A DNA stretch of 64,000 nt from Arion vulgaris. Its lineage: Eukaryota; Mollusca; Gastropoda; Stylommatophora; Arionidae. Shown in pieces: positions 1 through 11,275 of this stretch (the stretch's first letter is position 1; each line of letters begins with the position of its first letter). Below the pieces are notes generated by a model. That model was not told where the DNA came from, made no database searches, and was given only the letters and a program-made list of their open reading frames with translations. The position numbers and the translations under genes are program-made. The stretch covers positions 11,663,671 through 11,727,670 of the forward strand of contig CM036775.1 of assembly GCA_020796225.1 (NCBI GenBank). Direction: 5' to 3'.

Positions 1-328
1 ATACACAAATAATAAAATAAAAACACAAAATAATTCATATAATTGTGATTTATTCATCTATCGAATATAGCGACTCACAAACAAAAATATTTAAGTTCAA
101 AAGAAAGAAAAATACATATACAGTTGTTGATTTTTTTTAATTTATGGAGCTACGGAGCACATTACTGTAACAATAAGGTATAATAAGTTCAACAGTAACA
201 ATATATGGGGAATACATAATTCTAGGTCTGGAAATATTAAATGTTTGAAAATAATGTGACTTGAAAAAGTGGGAAATTTAAGTGCAAGAAAAGGGAAGTA
301 ATTGTTAGACTTGGGTAAATACTGAGTT
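1..328. other. No recognised feature
   Basis: AT-rich sequence with no gene or repeat that I recognise; a possible minus-strand acceptor near 225 leads to no family match. Confidence 0.4.
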
Positions 329-595
329 GGGGTCTCTGTGGCTGAGTGGTTAAGCCCTTTGCCTTGCGAGTCGAAGGTCGTGGGTTCGAATCCGGATCTC
401 AGCCTTCTGTTCACGAGTGCAGTTTTTTCCAGAGACCCTTAGGATTGTTGCCGGAACTACGGAGTTCGTGCTTTGTGCAATACTCTCGACAGGTGGTGTG
501 CCATTTCTGCGGAGAGGGACCGAGCCGTATGGGTAAAACCCGGTGCAATGAAGTCAATCCTTCGGCTTTTAAACCCTTTAAATACTGAGTTATGT
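329..595 (+). repeat. SINE-3, tRNA(Ser/Leu)-headed SINE
   Basis: Head resembles a type II tRNA: A box tggctgagtggtta, B box gggttcgaatcc. It is followed by a shared tail (acggagttcgtgc, gtgccatttctgcgg, gagggaccgagcc). The same tail occurs at 19262-19470 and 28755-28830. It is not a functional tRNA because no 3' acceptor strand closes. Confidence 0.65.
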
Positions 596-799
596 CCAGG
601 ACGTTTCGCATCATGTTTGACAAGGACATTCTGTGAAAGCAGGTATGAATATGACATTCTGCGTGAAGATATTGTTCTTAATCAAAGTGATCAATAAAAT
701 TGTAAACATTGGCTCAGTAAAGACGCAACATAAGTAAAAAAGTAGTAAAGGAACCCTTTCATACCTCGTGGTATATATGTCAATACAGTGTTAGGCCTG

Positions 800-1015
800 T
801 ATTTTTCATTGACCGTCGGCACACGATGGGTGATGTGGTTAGCATCACGCCGGTCGCCTTTACTTTCCCAGAGCATGTCTGGTACCCAGTTGAGGCTGGG
901 TCGACCTGAGAGCCGTCGCGGTCGGGAAAAATTCCACGCACACTGCGGGAGTTGAACCCAGACCACCAGCCTTGTGAAGCGAGTTCACTAACAACTACGC
1001 TACAGCGGCTCTCAT
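800..1015 (-). repeat. SINE-4, tRNA-derived
   Basis: The minus strand starts gagccgctgtagcgtagt with B box gggttcaactcc and continues into a unique tail (ggtcgacccagcct). Other copies are at 13185-13365 and 14765-14937. Confidence 0.6.
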
Positions 1016-1140
1016 AAAGACGCAACATTATGCTGTCTACATATTCAAAATGCTAACTTGTCTATTCCTCAAAAATAAAAACGCTAAGATGCAGCTCGTT
1101 ACCAATTAGAAAGATCAATGGTGTTCATTAAGGGTGGAAG

Positions 1141-1304
1141 CAGTGGCGGCTCGTGATCATTTTTGTTGGTGGGGCCAGACATTTTTTTCCGTATAAATCA
1201 TGGTTTTTGATTGCTATATTTTAATTTATAAAATAAAAATACACGTTATACATTATTTTTAGTGGGGCCTGGCCCCGCTGGCCCTTAATGACGAGCCGCT
1301 ACTG
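1141..1304. mobile_element. MITE-A, hAT-type
   Basis: 164 bp with inverted ends CAGTGGCGGCTCGT and ACGAGCCGCTACTG and a short AT-rich centre. No coding capacity. An imperfect target duplication (gtggaag/ggggaag) flanks it. Confidence 0.75.
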
Positions 1305-1412
1305 GGGGAAGACTCACTCAGAGCATTGGAAAGGCTGACAACTTCTGTTTCGGATGCACTAGTAGGGGCTTAACAGGGGCGCAACGTTCTAACCGTTCTT
1401 GGTAAAGTTAAA

Positions 1413-1690
1413 TATTAATTGCATATCCTTTACAGGACTTTGCGAATCAACTCCAGCTTTTTAACGCTGTTTGTAATTTTTCTAGGCATTATTACGTTCA
1501 GTAGTCTGCCACTCATTTCTGAACGGATGGTGCCATCGTCCTTTTGTAAAAATACTTTTGCAACCATTTGCAACCAAACAATTTGCAACCAAACTATCGG
1601 CAGCGTGATTCGAACTCAGAACGTCGGGGTTAATAGACCGAGTTAATAATCCCCTAACCCACAGACGCCACCCTTTTCAAACACTGTTTA
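1413..1690 (-). repeat. SINE-2, tRNA-derived, minus copy
   Basis: Minus-strand copy of the SINE whose body carries ggcaaactactgaac and ends gatatgccacgatttt. This copy has a different head with a B box-like gagttcgaatcacg, and a local duplication of aaccatttgc-type words. Confidence 0.55.
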
Positions 1691-2009
1691 CATATCACAA
1701 TAAGAATGATCAAAATGGCTGAGAATAACGATCAAAACAAACAAACAAATAAACAAACAAACAAACAGACAAACAGTGGTTACCTTATTTACAAAATCAC
1801 AGAATAAAAATTTGACAAATATATTGTCATACAATTTGGTCACGTGCTGCTAAAGATACTTCCGTTGATGATAAACAAAGTTTAGTTTATGAATTGTAAA
1901 ACAAAATTTATAAATTACCATGGCAACAATTTAAAACAACCCGCCCCTGCATCGGGAGGATTTCCTAACATAAGAAGTGCAAAGAATGCCAAACCAGCAA
2001 ATGATGTAC
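1691..2009. other. No recognised gene; short aaac-rich simple repeat
   Basis: Contains an (aaac)n-like tract near 1738-1780. No coding signal was found. Confidence 0.4.
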
Positions 2010-2017
2010 ATATCACC

Positions 2018-2447
2018 CAGTGGCGGCTGGTAATCCTTTTGGGGAGGGAGTCGGGGGTCAGACTCAAATTTTCGGGAAAATCATGGTTTTGGGTTAGGTT
2101 ATATTTTAATTTGTGAGCGTCTCTAGCTCAAGCGGTAGTGAACTCGATCACGAACCCAAGCGTACCTGGTTCAAACCCTCGGTGCAAGTTTGAAAGCAAA
2201 TTCATTTCCGTGGGATTTTTACACAAGGTAAAAATAGACCTCACCGTTCAAAAAGCAATGGTAAACTACTGAACGTATAAGTGGTGCCTAGAAAAATCAA
2301 CGACTCGTTTACTGTGATTGATGGCTACGTCCTTTAGGATATGCCCCGATTTTCATTTTCATATTTTAATTTATTAACTAATAAATACAGTTACACATTA
2401 TTGTTGGTGGCCCGGCCCCACTGGCCCTTAATGACGAGTCGCCACTG
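2018..2447. mobile_element. MITE-A copy split by a SINE
   Basis: Ends CAGTGGCGGCT and GTCGCCACTG, flanked by a perfect 8-bp target duplication atatcacc (2010-2017 and 2448-2455), diagnostic of hAT transposition. The interior is interrupted by SINE-2. Confidence 0.85.
2113..2360 (+). repeat. SINE-2 nested in MITE-A
   Basis: tRNA-like head with A box tagctcaagcggt and B box ggttcaaaccc, then the body with taaactactgaac and the end gatatgcc. Target duplication atattttaattt lies at 2101-2112 and 2361-2372. The SINE therefore inserted after the MITE. Confidence 0.85.
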
Positions 2448-2544
2448 ATATCACCCATAATTATAGCATGAATCTCCACAGTTTTCTAAACGGTATACAA
2501 ACAGATGTATTGATGTTCTAAGTTGAACATTTTGTTTATATTTG

Positions 2545-2945
2545 GAAGGGTTATATTGCAAGAAAAAATTAAGAACGAAAATCCAGTCCTTCAAAACTAA
2601 ATGCTACAGAAAGATTCTACGAATACCATGGACAGAAAAAAGAAAGAACACTGATGTCCGGAAAGAACTAAACGTTAAAGAGAATTGGTTGATAAACAAC
2701 ATACTATACAGAAAAATTACATACTTTGGTCACATCAAGCGTCACGATGGCCTGGAAAGAACAATTCCAGAGGGCAGGGTCACAGGACGCAGAGGCAGAC
2801 CAAGAAGAAGATGGCTACAAGATATTAAAGAAACCATGAATATGACCATCGACGAAGTGGGTGAACTGACTAGAGACAGAGTGAATTTCAGATGTGCTGC
2901 AAAGAGAGCAACGTCCTATAAAAGATACGCACCTTGATGATGATA
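2545..2945 (+). pseudogene. Non-LTR retrotransposon RT C-terminal fragment (family F5)
   Basis: 131-codon open frame resembling the C-terminal domain that follows reverse transcriptase in RTE/jockey-like LINEs: RKILRIPW, RKELNVKENWLINNILYRK, YFGHIKRHDG, GRRGRPRRRWLQDI, RDRVNFRCAA. No catalytic RT core. A near-identical copy lies at 4500-4950. Confidence 0.7.
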
Positions 2946-3014
2946 TTGCAAGAGCTATATCTACAAAACGAAATGTGTTAGACATATTTGGTGGTTCATA
3001 CTATAATTATGGGT

Positions 3015-3600
3015 GTTATGTACGTCAAGAAGAGACCGGTTGAGAAATGAAGACATCAGGAAAAAGTGGGTACAACATGAGTACTAGACTTCCGCCCGAG
3101 TGGTTACCGGGGCCCAAATTTGGGGTGTAAAGAATAGAACCACTGTTACCTGCCACGCATGTCGTAAGAGGCGACTAAGGAGGTTTGGCTGAAATCGGAT
3201 GCACGTGTCCTAAACGTGTAGAAGTCTATGCGTTTAGGGCCTACCAAACCAATGTGCAACGTATACACGTTCTTGGCAAAGATCAAACATATCACAAAAA
3301 GTGATTAAAATTGGTCGTAAAGAACGAACGCGAAGAAGAAGAAGTACTAGACTTCATCAACAAACAACAAATTAAATGATTCGGCCACATAAGCAGATTA
3401 CCACCAGACAGTGCACCTCAAAGAGCAATGCTGATCCGATACAATGGGTACAAAGCAAAAGGCCCGCCACGCAAAAGATGGATCTCAGAGTTAAGAGAGT
3501 CGACGAAAGAGACTATCTACGAAGCGCATAGAAGGGCCCGTTTTAGAAATCTCTTCTTGACCTGACGCAGTGAGGCATACAGAATTCAAGAAAGAAGAAA
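3015..3600 (+). pseudogene. LINE RT fragment (family F4) split by SINE-1
   Basis: Reads RDRLRNEDIRKKWVQ before the SINE, and FINKQQIK then FGHISRLP, GYKAKG and RARFRNLFLT after it, with stops. Same family as 16290-16790, 57175-57675 and 60650-61235. Confidence 0.7.
3093..3343 (+). repeat. SINE-1 with 12-bp target duplication
   Basis: 251 bp starting cgcccgagtggttaccgg and ending in a gaa-rich tail. Flanked by gtactagacttc at 3081-3092 and 3344-3355. Target-primed insertion into a LINE. Confidence 0.85.
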
Positions 3601-3756
3601 AAGATAGATGTACATCATATGCTAGTTTGGCATTCTTTGCATTTCTTATGCACGTGAAATACTCTTCCTGATGCAGGGGAGGGGGATGTTACTTTAATTG
3701 TTTCTTAGGTTTTAAAATAAAAATTACTATGCATAAGCTGAACTTTTTTTTATCAT

Positions 3757-4255
3757 CAACAGCAGTATCCTTAGCAACAGCAGTATCCTTAGCAACAGTA
3801 GTATCCTTAGCAACAGTAGTATTCTTAGCAACAGCAGTATCCTTAGCAATAGCAGTATCCTTAGCAACAGCGGTATCCTTAGCAATAGCAGTATCCTTAG
3901 CAACAGCGGTATTCTTAGCAAAAAGCAGTATCCTTAGCAACAGCAGTATTCTTAGCAACAGCAGTATCCTTAACAACAGCAGTATCCTTAGCAATAGCAG
4001 TATCCTTAGCAACAGCGGTATTCTTAGCAAAAAGCAGTATCCTTAGCAACAGCAGTATCTTTAGCAACAGTAGTATCCTTAGCAATAGCAGTATCCTTAG
4101 CAACAGCAGTATTCTTAGCAAAAAGCAGTATCCTTAGCAAAAGCAGTATCCTTAGCAACAGCAGTATTCTTAGCAAAAAGCAGTTAACTTAGCAACAGCA
4201 GTATTCTTAGCAAAAAGCAGTTACCTTAGCAACAGCAGTATTCTTAACAACAGGT
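3757..4255. repeat. 18-bp minisatellite
   Basis: About 27 units of agcaacagcagtatcctt with variants. Unit length divisible by three, so several frames stay open and produce spurious repetitive ORFs on both strands. Confidence 0.95.
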
Positions 4256-4339
4256 TGCCAAATTATGTGTAAATATGTTTGCTGTTTATTTTGTAAAACG
4301 AAACCGAGTGACAGTTGCAGATACATTTCTCTAGACACA

Positions 4340-4440
4340 AGAAGATACAATTGTGGTAGTGGTAGTATGGGTAGTAGTAATAGATAAATTAGTAATAGCT
4401 GTAGCAATAGTAGTAGATTAGCAATAGCAATCAAGAAGTT
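4340..4440. repeat. gta-rich simple repeat
   Basis: Irregular tagtag/gtagta microsatellite. A similar tract (agtagtagtagtaacagtaa) lies at 4950-5000. Confidence 0.7.
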
Positions 4441-4499
4441 AAACACAATGAAGAACATGTGGTAAAGCACCAGCAAAATATTAAAATTAAAAAGATTGA

Positions 4500-4950
4500 G
4501 AGCATGCATTTTCCCAGTGGCTACTTATGGTTGTGAATCATGGACCACTACACAAAAAATCATGAACGAAAATCCAGTCCATCGAAACTAAATGCTACAG
4601 AAAGATCTTACGAATACCATGGACAGAAAAAGAAAGAACACTGATGTCCGGAAAGAACTAAATGTTAAAGAGAATTGGCTGATAAACAACATACTATACA
4701 GAAAAATTAGATACTTTGGTCACAGCAAGCGTCACGATGGCATGGAAAGAGCAATACTAGAGGGCAGGGTCACAGGACGCAGAGGCAGATCAAGAAGAAG
4801 ATGGCTGCAAGATATTAAAGAAACAATGAATATGACCATCGACGAAGTGGGTAAACTGGCAAGAGACAGAGTGAATTTCAGATGTGCTGCAAAGAGAGCA
4901 ACGTCCTATAAAGGATACAAATATTCACAAAACAGATACGCACCTTGATG
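4500..4950 (+). pseudogene. LINE RT C-terminal fragment (family F5), second copy
   Basis: Near-identical to 2545-2945 (RKELNVKENWLINNILYRK, YFGHSKRHDG). It extends further upstream into ATYGCESWTT, the segment that follows RT in these LINEs. Degenerate. Confidence 0.7.
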
Positions 4951-5214
4951 AGTAGTAGTAGTAACAGTAATAGTAGTAGCAGCAGTAACGGTAGTAATAT
5001 TGGCGTGTCAATCAGTATTCTATTAGAGAAGATCAGAGTCTTTAACGTCAAGGCCTGCTTTGGAAGTAGGAATACAAGAAATGCTTCAGTCCAGGTATTC
5101 TAGCTGACCTCCGAAACTGTAACCATCACCATCATTACTCTCTCCACTACAACTACACTCTCGAATCACCGTACAATTTGGTGGGTAAACAAGACAATAC
5201 GAGGAATAACAACT

Positions 5215-5800
5215 GTAGTAGTTTGAGGGACAAACATAAGTGGTGTTACGTGTTCATTTTAACAATTAATGTTCAAGGAACAAGCATGCATGATGTTTAC
5301 TGTTCAGTATATCAATTATTATCAATTCATGAGGATATGCCACGATTTATATGTTCAAGGCACTAGGGTTAGTGATCTGTTATTAACCCTGACGTTCTGA
5401 GTTCGAATCACGTGTCGCGACAGTTTGTTGCAAATTGTTTCTGTTGATTTTAACAAAGGACGATGGCGCCACCCGTTCAGAAAGCAATGGCAAACTACTG
5501 AACGCATAAGTGGTGCCTAGAAAATCAACGACTTGTTTACTGTGTTGATGGCTACGTCCTTTGGGATATGCCACGATTTTCATTTTTCATATCAATTAAT
5601 GTTCAAGAAACAAGTATAAATGATGTTTACTGTTCAGTATATCAATTCATGTTTAGGAAACAAGCATAAATGATGTTTACTGTTCAGATGTATCAATTAA
5701 TGTTCAGGGAACAAGTATACGCGGTGTTAAGTGTTCAGTATATCAATTTATGTTCAGGGAACAAGTATACGCGGTGTTACGTGTTCAGTATCAGAGAAAT
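5215..5800. repeat. Degenerate about 60-bp tandem repeat, interrupted
   Basis: Units contain atcaattaatgttcaggaac and gatgtttactgttcagtat. Interrupted by SINE-2 (5352-5590). Another unit lies at 6850-6905 beyond the LINEs. Confidence 0.7.
5352..5590 (+). repeat. SINE-2 copy
   Basis: Body gcaatggcaaactactgaac through gatatgccacgatttt. Head carries the variant B box gagttcgaatcacg, as in the minus copy at 1413-1690. Confidence 0.65.
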
Positions 5801-6842
5801 GTCTGGTCAACCACTAATTACAACTGTTTTAAGAAAGAGAAGATGGAGATATATTGGACACACCTTGGGAAGAAATGATCAAAGAATATCAAAGCAGGCA
5901 TTGAAGTGGGATGCAAAGGGTTCAATAAAGAGAGGACGACCTAAGGAGACCCTGAAACGAACTTTGCTGAGAGAGGCAGGAAATATCGGTCAGTTCCATG
6001 GAGACTAACCCACAAACTAACGAACAATCTTTGCACACTTGCAGAACTGGCTGGTCTCCAGATTTATTCTGCCAAGTCCAAAATTATGGACCTCACAAAC
6101 TCGACAGACAACATCGTAATAAATGGTCAAACACTGGAGAAAGTTAAACATTTTACATATTTGGGTAGTAAAGTGTCAAACAACGGAACACGATGAAAGA
6201 AATAAACTCTCGTATTGCTATAGCAGCTAGTGCCTTCACTAAATTAACAAATATCTGGCAATCTCAAGACCTTAGTATATGCACAAAAGTTAAATTATTT
6301 AGGTCATGTGTGATTCCTGTACTGAGCTATGGTTGTGATAGTTGGAAATCAACAAAGAAAATTGATAAGAAACTGGACAGCTTTGAGAATAAATGTCTCC
6401 AAAATTATTAAAAGTAAAATGGAGTGATTTCGTTTCTAACAACACAGTGAGAGATAGAACACACCAACAACCAGTATCAAATATTATAAGGAAACGAAGG
6501 TGGAAATATTTAGGTCATGTTCTTAGATCAGACGAAAAGAGACTAAATCAAAAAGTCCTTATATGGTCACCAGTTGGGAAAAGAAAACATGGAAGATCTA
6601 AGACCACTCTTCGAAGAACCATCCAACAAGAAAGTAAACTATTGGGATGTAAAACCAAACAAGATCTCCAACTGCTAGCAACGAACCGCATCACATGGAG
6701 ATTTAAAACCTCTGCCCTATGTGCCACCTCTGGCACGAAAGGAACAAACTAACTAACTTCTATGGAGGAGATTGAACGAGTTGCCCAGGATAGAGCGGTA
6801 TGGAGAAATTGCTTGCCGGTCCTATATAATGTATAACAGTAC
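5784..6842 (+). pseudogene. LINE RT tail (family F1) split by a second LINE
   Basis: Left part (to 6003) reads KRRWRYIGHTLGRNDQR and RGRPKETLKRTLLREAG. The right part resumes at 6758 with MEEIERVAQDRAVWRN. Typical F1 ends finish in an (att)n tail. Interrupted by 6004-6757. Confidence 0.75.
6004..6757 (+). pseudogene. LINE RT fragment (family F2) nested in F1
   Basis: Encodes in pieces FTYLGSKVSNNG, VIPVLSYGCDSW, RKRRWKYLGHVLRSDEKR and GRSKTTLRRTIQQE, then ends in an aactaactaac tail. Target duplication ttc(c/t)atggag at 5994-6003 and 6758-6767. Truncated at 5' and frameshifted. Confidence 0.8.
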
Positions 6843-6926
6843 GATTCTTTTTATTAAGTGTTCAATATATCAATTCATTTTCATGGAACAAACATAAGTA
6901 ATGATAGAGGCTCATCAGGATATAAT

Positions 6927-7089
6927 TTATATGTATAATTTACGTATAGTGTCATTCAATGCCCCATTGACGTACTGATCAACGGGTTCTGCTAGAGCTG
7001 CCAACAGACACAGACCCATCACTGTTGGACCCCAAGTGATGATTACGTCTGGAACAGTGGTACTCTCCCGTAAGCAGACGCACGTTATT
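6927..7089 (-). CDS. MTFP1: MTFP1-like gene copy C, last coding exon
   Basis: Last exon of an MTFP1/MTP18-family gene on the minus strand; the family is known as inner mitochondrial membrane proteins that promote fission. A good acceptor (ending tttatccacag) precedes base 7089. Entered in phase 2, the exon reads 1 nt, 53 codons and TAA at 6927-6929. The C-terminus contains TWGP, a hydrophobic stretch (MGLCLLAALA), EPVDQYVN and IRKLYI before the stop, matching the family ending (D..V....... then LRKLY). It aligns with copy B (26816-26975) without gaps in the core. The phase fits the donor at 14294. A 23-bp satellite starts about 70 bp upstream of the acceptor. Family assignment is from recalled motifs, not a search. 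Confidence 0.8.
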
Positions 7090-7159
7090 CTGTGGATAAA
7101 ATACAATTGTTATGTTATTATTGTTATAGAGAAAATTATATACATACTTGGGTAGCACT

Positions 7160-7950
7160 GTGATGATGCTTGTACATCGTGGGTGATGATGCTTGTAAAT
7201 CACGGGTGATGATGCTCGTCCATCACGGGTGATGATGCTCATCCATCACGGGTGATGATGCTCGTCCATCACGGGTGATGATGCTTGTACATCACGGGTG
7301 ATGATGCTCGTCCATCACGGGTGATGATGCTTGTCCATCACGGGCGATGATGCTCGTCCATCACGGGTGATGATGCTCGTCCATCACGGGTGATGATGCT
7401 TGTACATCACGGGTGATGATGCTTGTCCATCACGGGTGATGATGCTTGTCCATCCCGGGTGATGATGCTTGTACATCATGGGTGATGATGCTCGTCCATC
7501 CCGGGTGATGATGCTCGTCCATCACGGGTGATGATGTTCGTCCATCACGGGTGATGATGCTTGTACATCACGGGTGATGATGCTCGTCCATCACGGGTGA
7601 TGATGCTCGTCCATCACGGGTGATGATGCTCGTCCATCACGGGTGATGATGCTCGTCCATCACGGGTGATGATGCTCGTCATACGAGTGATGATGCTCGT
7701 ACATCACGGGTGATGATGCTCGTCCATCACGGGTGATGATGCTCGTCCATCACGGGTGATGATGTTCGTCCATCACGGGTGATGATGCTCGTCCATCACG
7801 GGTGATGATGCTCGTCCATCACGGGTGATGATGCTTGTCCATCACGGGTGATGATGCTCGTCCATCACGGGTGATGATGCTTGTACATCACGGGTGATGA
7901 TGCTCGTCCATCACGGGTGATGATGCTTGTACATCACGGGTGATGATGAC
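7160..7950. repeat. 23-bp satellite in copy C last intron
   Basis: About 34 units of cacgggtgatgatgctcgtccat with few substitutions. It starts about 70 bp upstream of the 3' splice site of exon 6927-7089. Confidence 0.95.
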
Positions 7951-7999
7951 CACACAATTTTTATCCAAGGGAATATAGTTGCTTTATGTCTGTCTGTGT

Positions 8000-8580
8000 G
8001 TGTTAGATGACTAGTAGCGATAGGCTTGAAATATTCTTGCAAAGTGTGGGCAAGGTATACTTGCACTTGTGGAGAGTTTTACTGCCTTTTTGTTCCATCC
8101 GTGCTGTTCTACCTGCCTCGCAGGTCGAAGAACCGTGTCGAAGAAGTGTGCGTCAGGCTGATCTGTCTTGAGCAACATTCTCCCAGTTGTCGACATCAAT
8201 GCCAAAGGATTTCATCGAGTTCGAGTTCTTGAGTGTAGACGAAGAGGAAGTTACCGATATTAGTGTCTGAATAAGAATCTCCTTCTTCTTCTTCTTCTTC
8301 TCTTCCACCATTTACTTCTTTATAGAAGTGTTGAAGAGCAAGAGGAAGACCGAGAGATAAGTGGGAGGAAACTTTAAGAAATGGACAGGTTACAGTCTGG
8401 CAGTGTGCAACACCAAGGCGAAAGACAGAGGATGCTGGAGATTCATTGCAGCCAACCTTCGATGTGGAGACGGCACCTGATGATGATGAGAAGTGTTGGG
8501 TTGGGGGGTGATGTTGTGATCGTGTGTGTGCTTGAGCTAAGAAACTTTGTAAGCTCTTATTCATTGTATTAAGGTTGTTA
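8000..8580. other. Mostly unrecognised; possible LINE tail
   Basis: Around 8400-8480 (+) one frame reads KDRGCWRFIAANLRCGDG, like the end of RT-tail LINEs. The rest is unassigned; a ctt-rich tract lies at 8281-8302. Confidence 0.3.
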
Positions 8581-10195
8581 TTTATGCAGTCACTCCTTCT
8601 TTTGCGTGGTCTTCCTCGTGCTTATACTTATATAGTATACCTGTTATACTTATTTAGTATGGCTCTCGGTGGTAGACGATACCAGGGAATTCTTGTCAGG
8701 TGTTCAAACCATTTAATCTGTTGTTCTTTTATGAATTGCATGACTGGTTTTACATCCAGTCTTCTTCTGATTTCTTCATTTCTAATTTTGTCTCTTATTG
8801 TCACACTTGTATCTCTTATTGTCACACTTGTATCTCTTATTGTCACACTTGTATCTCCAGTGCCGGATTCGCTAGCTCGGGGCCCGTAGCAAATTTTAGC
8901 GCGGGCCCTAGGTTTTGTATGATAATAAAATAAAACACAACTTTTACAAACTTGTCTCGATTTAATGTGAGCAAATTTAGAGATAACACTAGACAAATCA
9001 ATTTCTCTAAGTAAATTACATTCAATGTTCATTAAGGTGAGGTTATTTAGACGATCTTGTCCCATCATGTTCCTGAACTCACTTTTTGTACGCTTTAATG
9101 TCGAAAAAGAACGTTCTCCGCTGCAGTTAGTAATAATTAAAAACAGGTAAATTCGTAATACTATTTCTACATTTGGGAAACACGACTCTAATGAATTTTC
9201 CATTATAAGTTTATAAAATTGCAGTTCAAGAGTATCATGCTTTTCGTTGCTAATAGCAGCAGCTACATTAGTTTTAAGAAGTTCAACGAACTGCACAAGT
9301 TCGTCGCCTAGGCTTTCTTCCAAATCCTCTTGGTAGAGCTGACAATATTTGGAGTTCTTTTCAAGATCTCTTCCTCTGTAATAGATTTTAACTGCCGGAG
9401 TATTCCAAATACACCAGTCACTCTATGGTACAGCCTAAATCAATAACTTTGCAAACAAAACAGAGCAGTTGTCCTTTAGTTTCTGTATAACACAACTAAT
9501 CTCTCATGTGAGTTTTGTTGGTGTATGTGAAAAACGACTTTCGACAAAATCGTAAATTGTTTTCTTTATCGTATGTTTTTTTTAAGACAAGAAATCACTG
9601 TTCATATGTTGCACTTCGCTACTTTCTTTCACAATCCAATAATCTCGATTGAAGTTGTTTGGCCATTCACCAATATCGTTGGAGTACATTTTACTTTCGT
9701 TGTATTTTTGGCTTGTAGAAGATGTTGCTTCATTAGAAGCATGTCCTGTGCTTTCTGCCTCTCTTTGGCTTGAAGATGATATGGCTAAATTGGAAGGACT
9801 TTCTGTACATTCGATTTCAGTTTGTCTTGTGAAAAATGTGGCCAAATCGTGAAGAGTTACTGATCTCAATGGTAATATTGGTAATGATGATTCTTCTATA
9901 GCGCCTTCATCTACTACACAGTGAGACGAGACTTCTGTATTTTCGGCTTCGATTTCTTTGGATTCAGCACCATCACATACGACATTAAAAAATTCAGACA
10001 GCTTGCGTGTTTTGATATAACATCTGGTTATTTTTTCCATTTTCATCTCTGTCACATAGGCGAGGGGCCCCCTAGAAGCGCGGTGCCCGTAGCATTTGCT
10101 ACTTCTGCTACTAGGCTAATCCGGCCCTGTGTATCTCTTATTGTCACACTTGTATCTCTTATTGTCACACTTGTATCTCTTCAAAATGCACGTAA
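8580..10195 (-). pseudogene. LINE RT tail (family F6) with 21-bp duplications, split by a hAT
   Basis: Minus strand reads (TSVTIRD)n then KIRNEEIRR, KEQQIKWFEHLTRIP. The VTIRD codons belong to a 21-bp tandem repeat spanning the hAT insertion (8858-10129), so the repeat predates the hAT. Confidence 0.75.
8858..10129 (-). mobile_element. Internally deleted hAT transposon (ZMYM/52-kDa repressor type)
   Basis: 1272 bp with inverted ends CAGTGCCGGATT and CAGGGCCGGATTAG and perfect 8-bp target duplications tgtatctc (8850-8857, 10130-10137). Minus strand: an N-terminal part (9582-10055) with DIGEWPN, usual before the TTF zinc finger of this group. A C-terminal part (about 8895-9323) carries NCSGERSFSTLKRTKSEFR, the hAT dimerisation region. 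The zinc finger and the catalytic core between them are missing, so it is non-autonomous. Confidence 0.9.
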
Positions 10196-10600
10196 AATAG
10201 GGTCCACAGTAATGCACAGTTTAGGAAACGCTGGATTAGACCATCATCATTGCACTGCGATGTGTAACCATATGTGCTCCAATCTCTTTCGTACACATGA
10301 AGATCTCAACGACAGAGCACGAACTCCGTAGCATTAGCGAGGGTTCCCCGATGTAATTTAGAAACAGGTGAAAATATTTTGTATAAATTTTGCTGTTTTA
10401 AATTTTCTAATGAATGTTGACGTGGGAGCGTCTTTCTCTTGCCTGCTCTTCTCAACTTTGAACTGTCAATGGTTCTTTCAGGTGCTCAATTTGAACACGG
10501 AACCTTGGTTTTTAGCGTACATCTCAGATATGACTTGAAACCTGATCTCATCTACACTGAGATCAGATATCTCTGGGATAGATCAGATATCATTGGTACA
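10196..10600 (-). repeat. Dispersed repeat R (SINE-like)
   Basis: Shares ccatcatcattgcact, acgaactccgtagca and aaattttctaatgaat with 27930-28325, 39140-39345 and 59636-59925. The best-preserved end carries a (caat)n tail. Confidence 0.6.
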
Positions 10601-10629
10601 GACAATGATCAGAGAAATCACCTTTATTT

Positions 10630-10992
10630 TTGTCACTGGGCACGCAGGAGTTAGGGGTAATGAACGAGCTGATAGATTTGCTGGCTTGACAACAATACAG
10701 AGGAGCTGCCATGGATCGAAATGACATTCTTCACGCATTGAGAGACTCTTTCCGAACAGAGGAGTTTCAGGGCTGTGAATCCCACTTGCTGACCAGATTG
10801 AAAGAGATGGGTGTCAATATTGGTGCAGCCCGAAAAGAACGACATACTAAATATGCAAAGAGATTGATTAATCAACGTCGAACTGGCGTGTTGGGTCCTT
10901 GGACGCTGCTGGATTTGCTGAGGCGGAGATCGGAGCACCTATGGACATGTCCGAAGTGCTATGATGATAGTCCTCATATAACTGATAACTGA
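10630..10992 (+). pseudogene. LINE RNase HI-domain tail (type b)
   Basis: Begins near an RNase H-like G.AGVRGNERADRFAG reading with frameshifts. Then an open frame contains RKERHTKYAKRLINQRRTG and SEHLWTCPKCYDDSPH (zinc-knuckle-like end). Relatives: 21504-21690, 46247-46420 and 25243-26030. Confidence 0.65.
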
Positions 10993-11275
10993 TCTCTGGG
11001 AAAATATCCTGATGACTCCAAGAGCGGAGCGAACTGAGTAACTATTAATCAAGAGGCGATCACCTAGCCTCTACACTACATGGATAAAGGAATAGACGGA
11101 TAAATATATAATAAAGATAAATGGATAGAAACATATGCATACAAATATGGGGATGTGTGGGTGTAGACACATACAACTAAGTGAATAAATGGATAACATA
11201 ATAGACAATTTGTGGATACATGGATATATAGATCACTAGACGGAATGATTGATAAATACATCATCATCATCATCA

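Noticed and set aside
340..410. Possible functional tRNA gene
   Set aside because: A and B boxes are present, but no closing acceptor stem, and the sequence runs into a SINE body; the same holds for the other tRNA-like heads.
7160..7950. CRISPR-like regular repeats
   Set aside because: Units are directly joined without unique spacers, and the genome is eukaryotic.
8196..8564. 122-codon minus-strand frame with acidic run
   Set aside because: The acidic run is a simple repeat (ctt)n and there is no family match.
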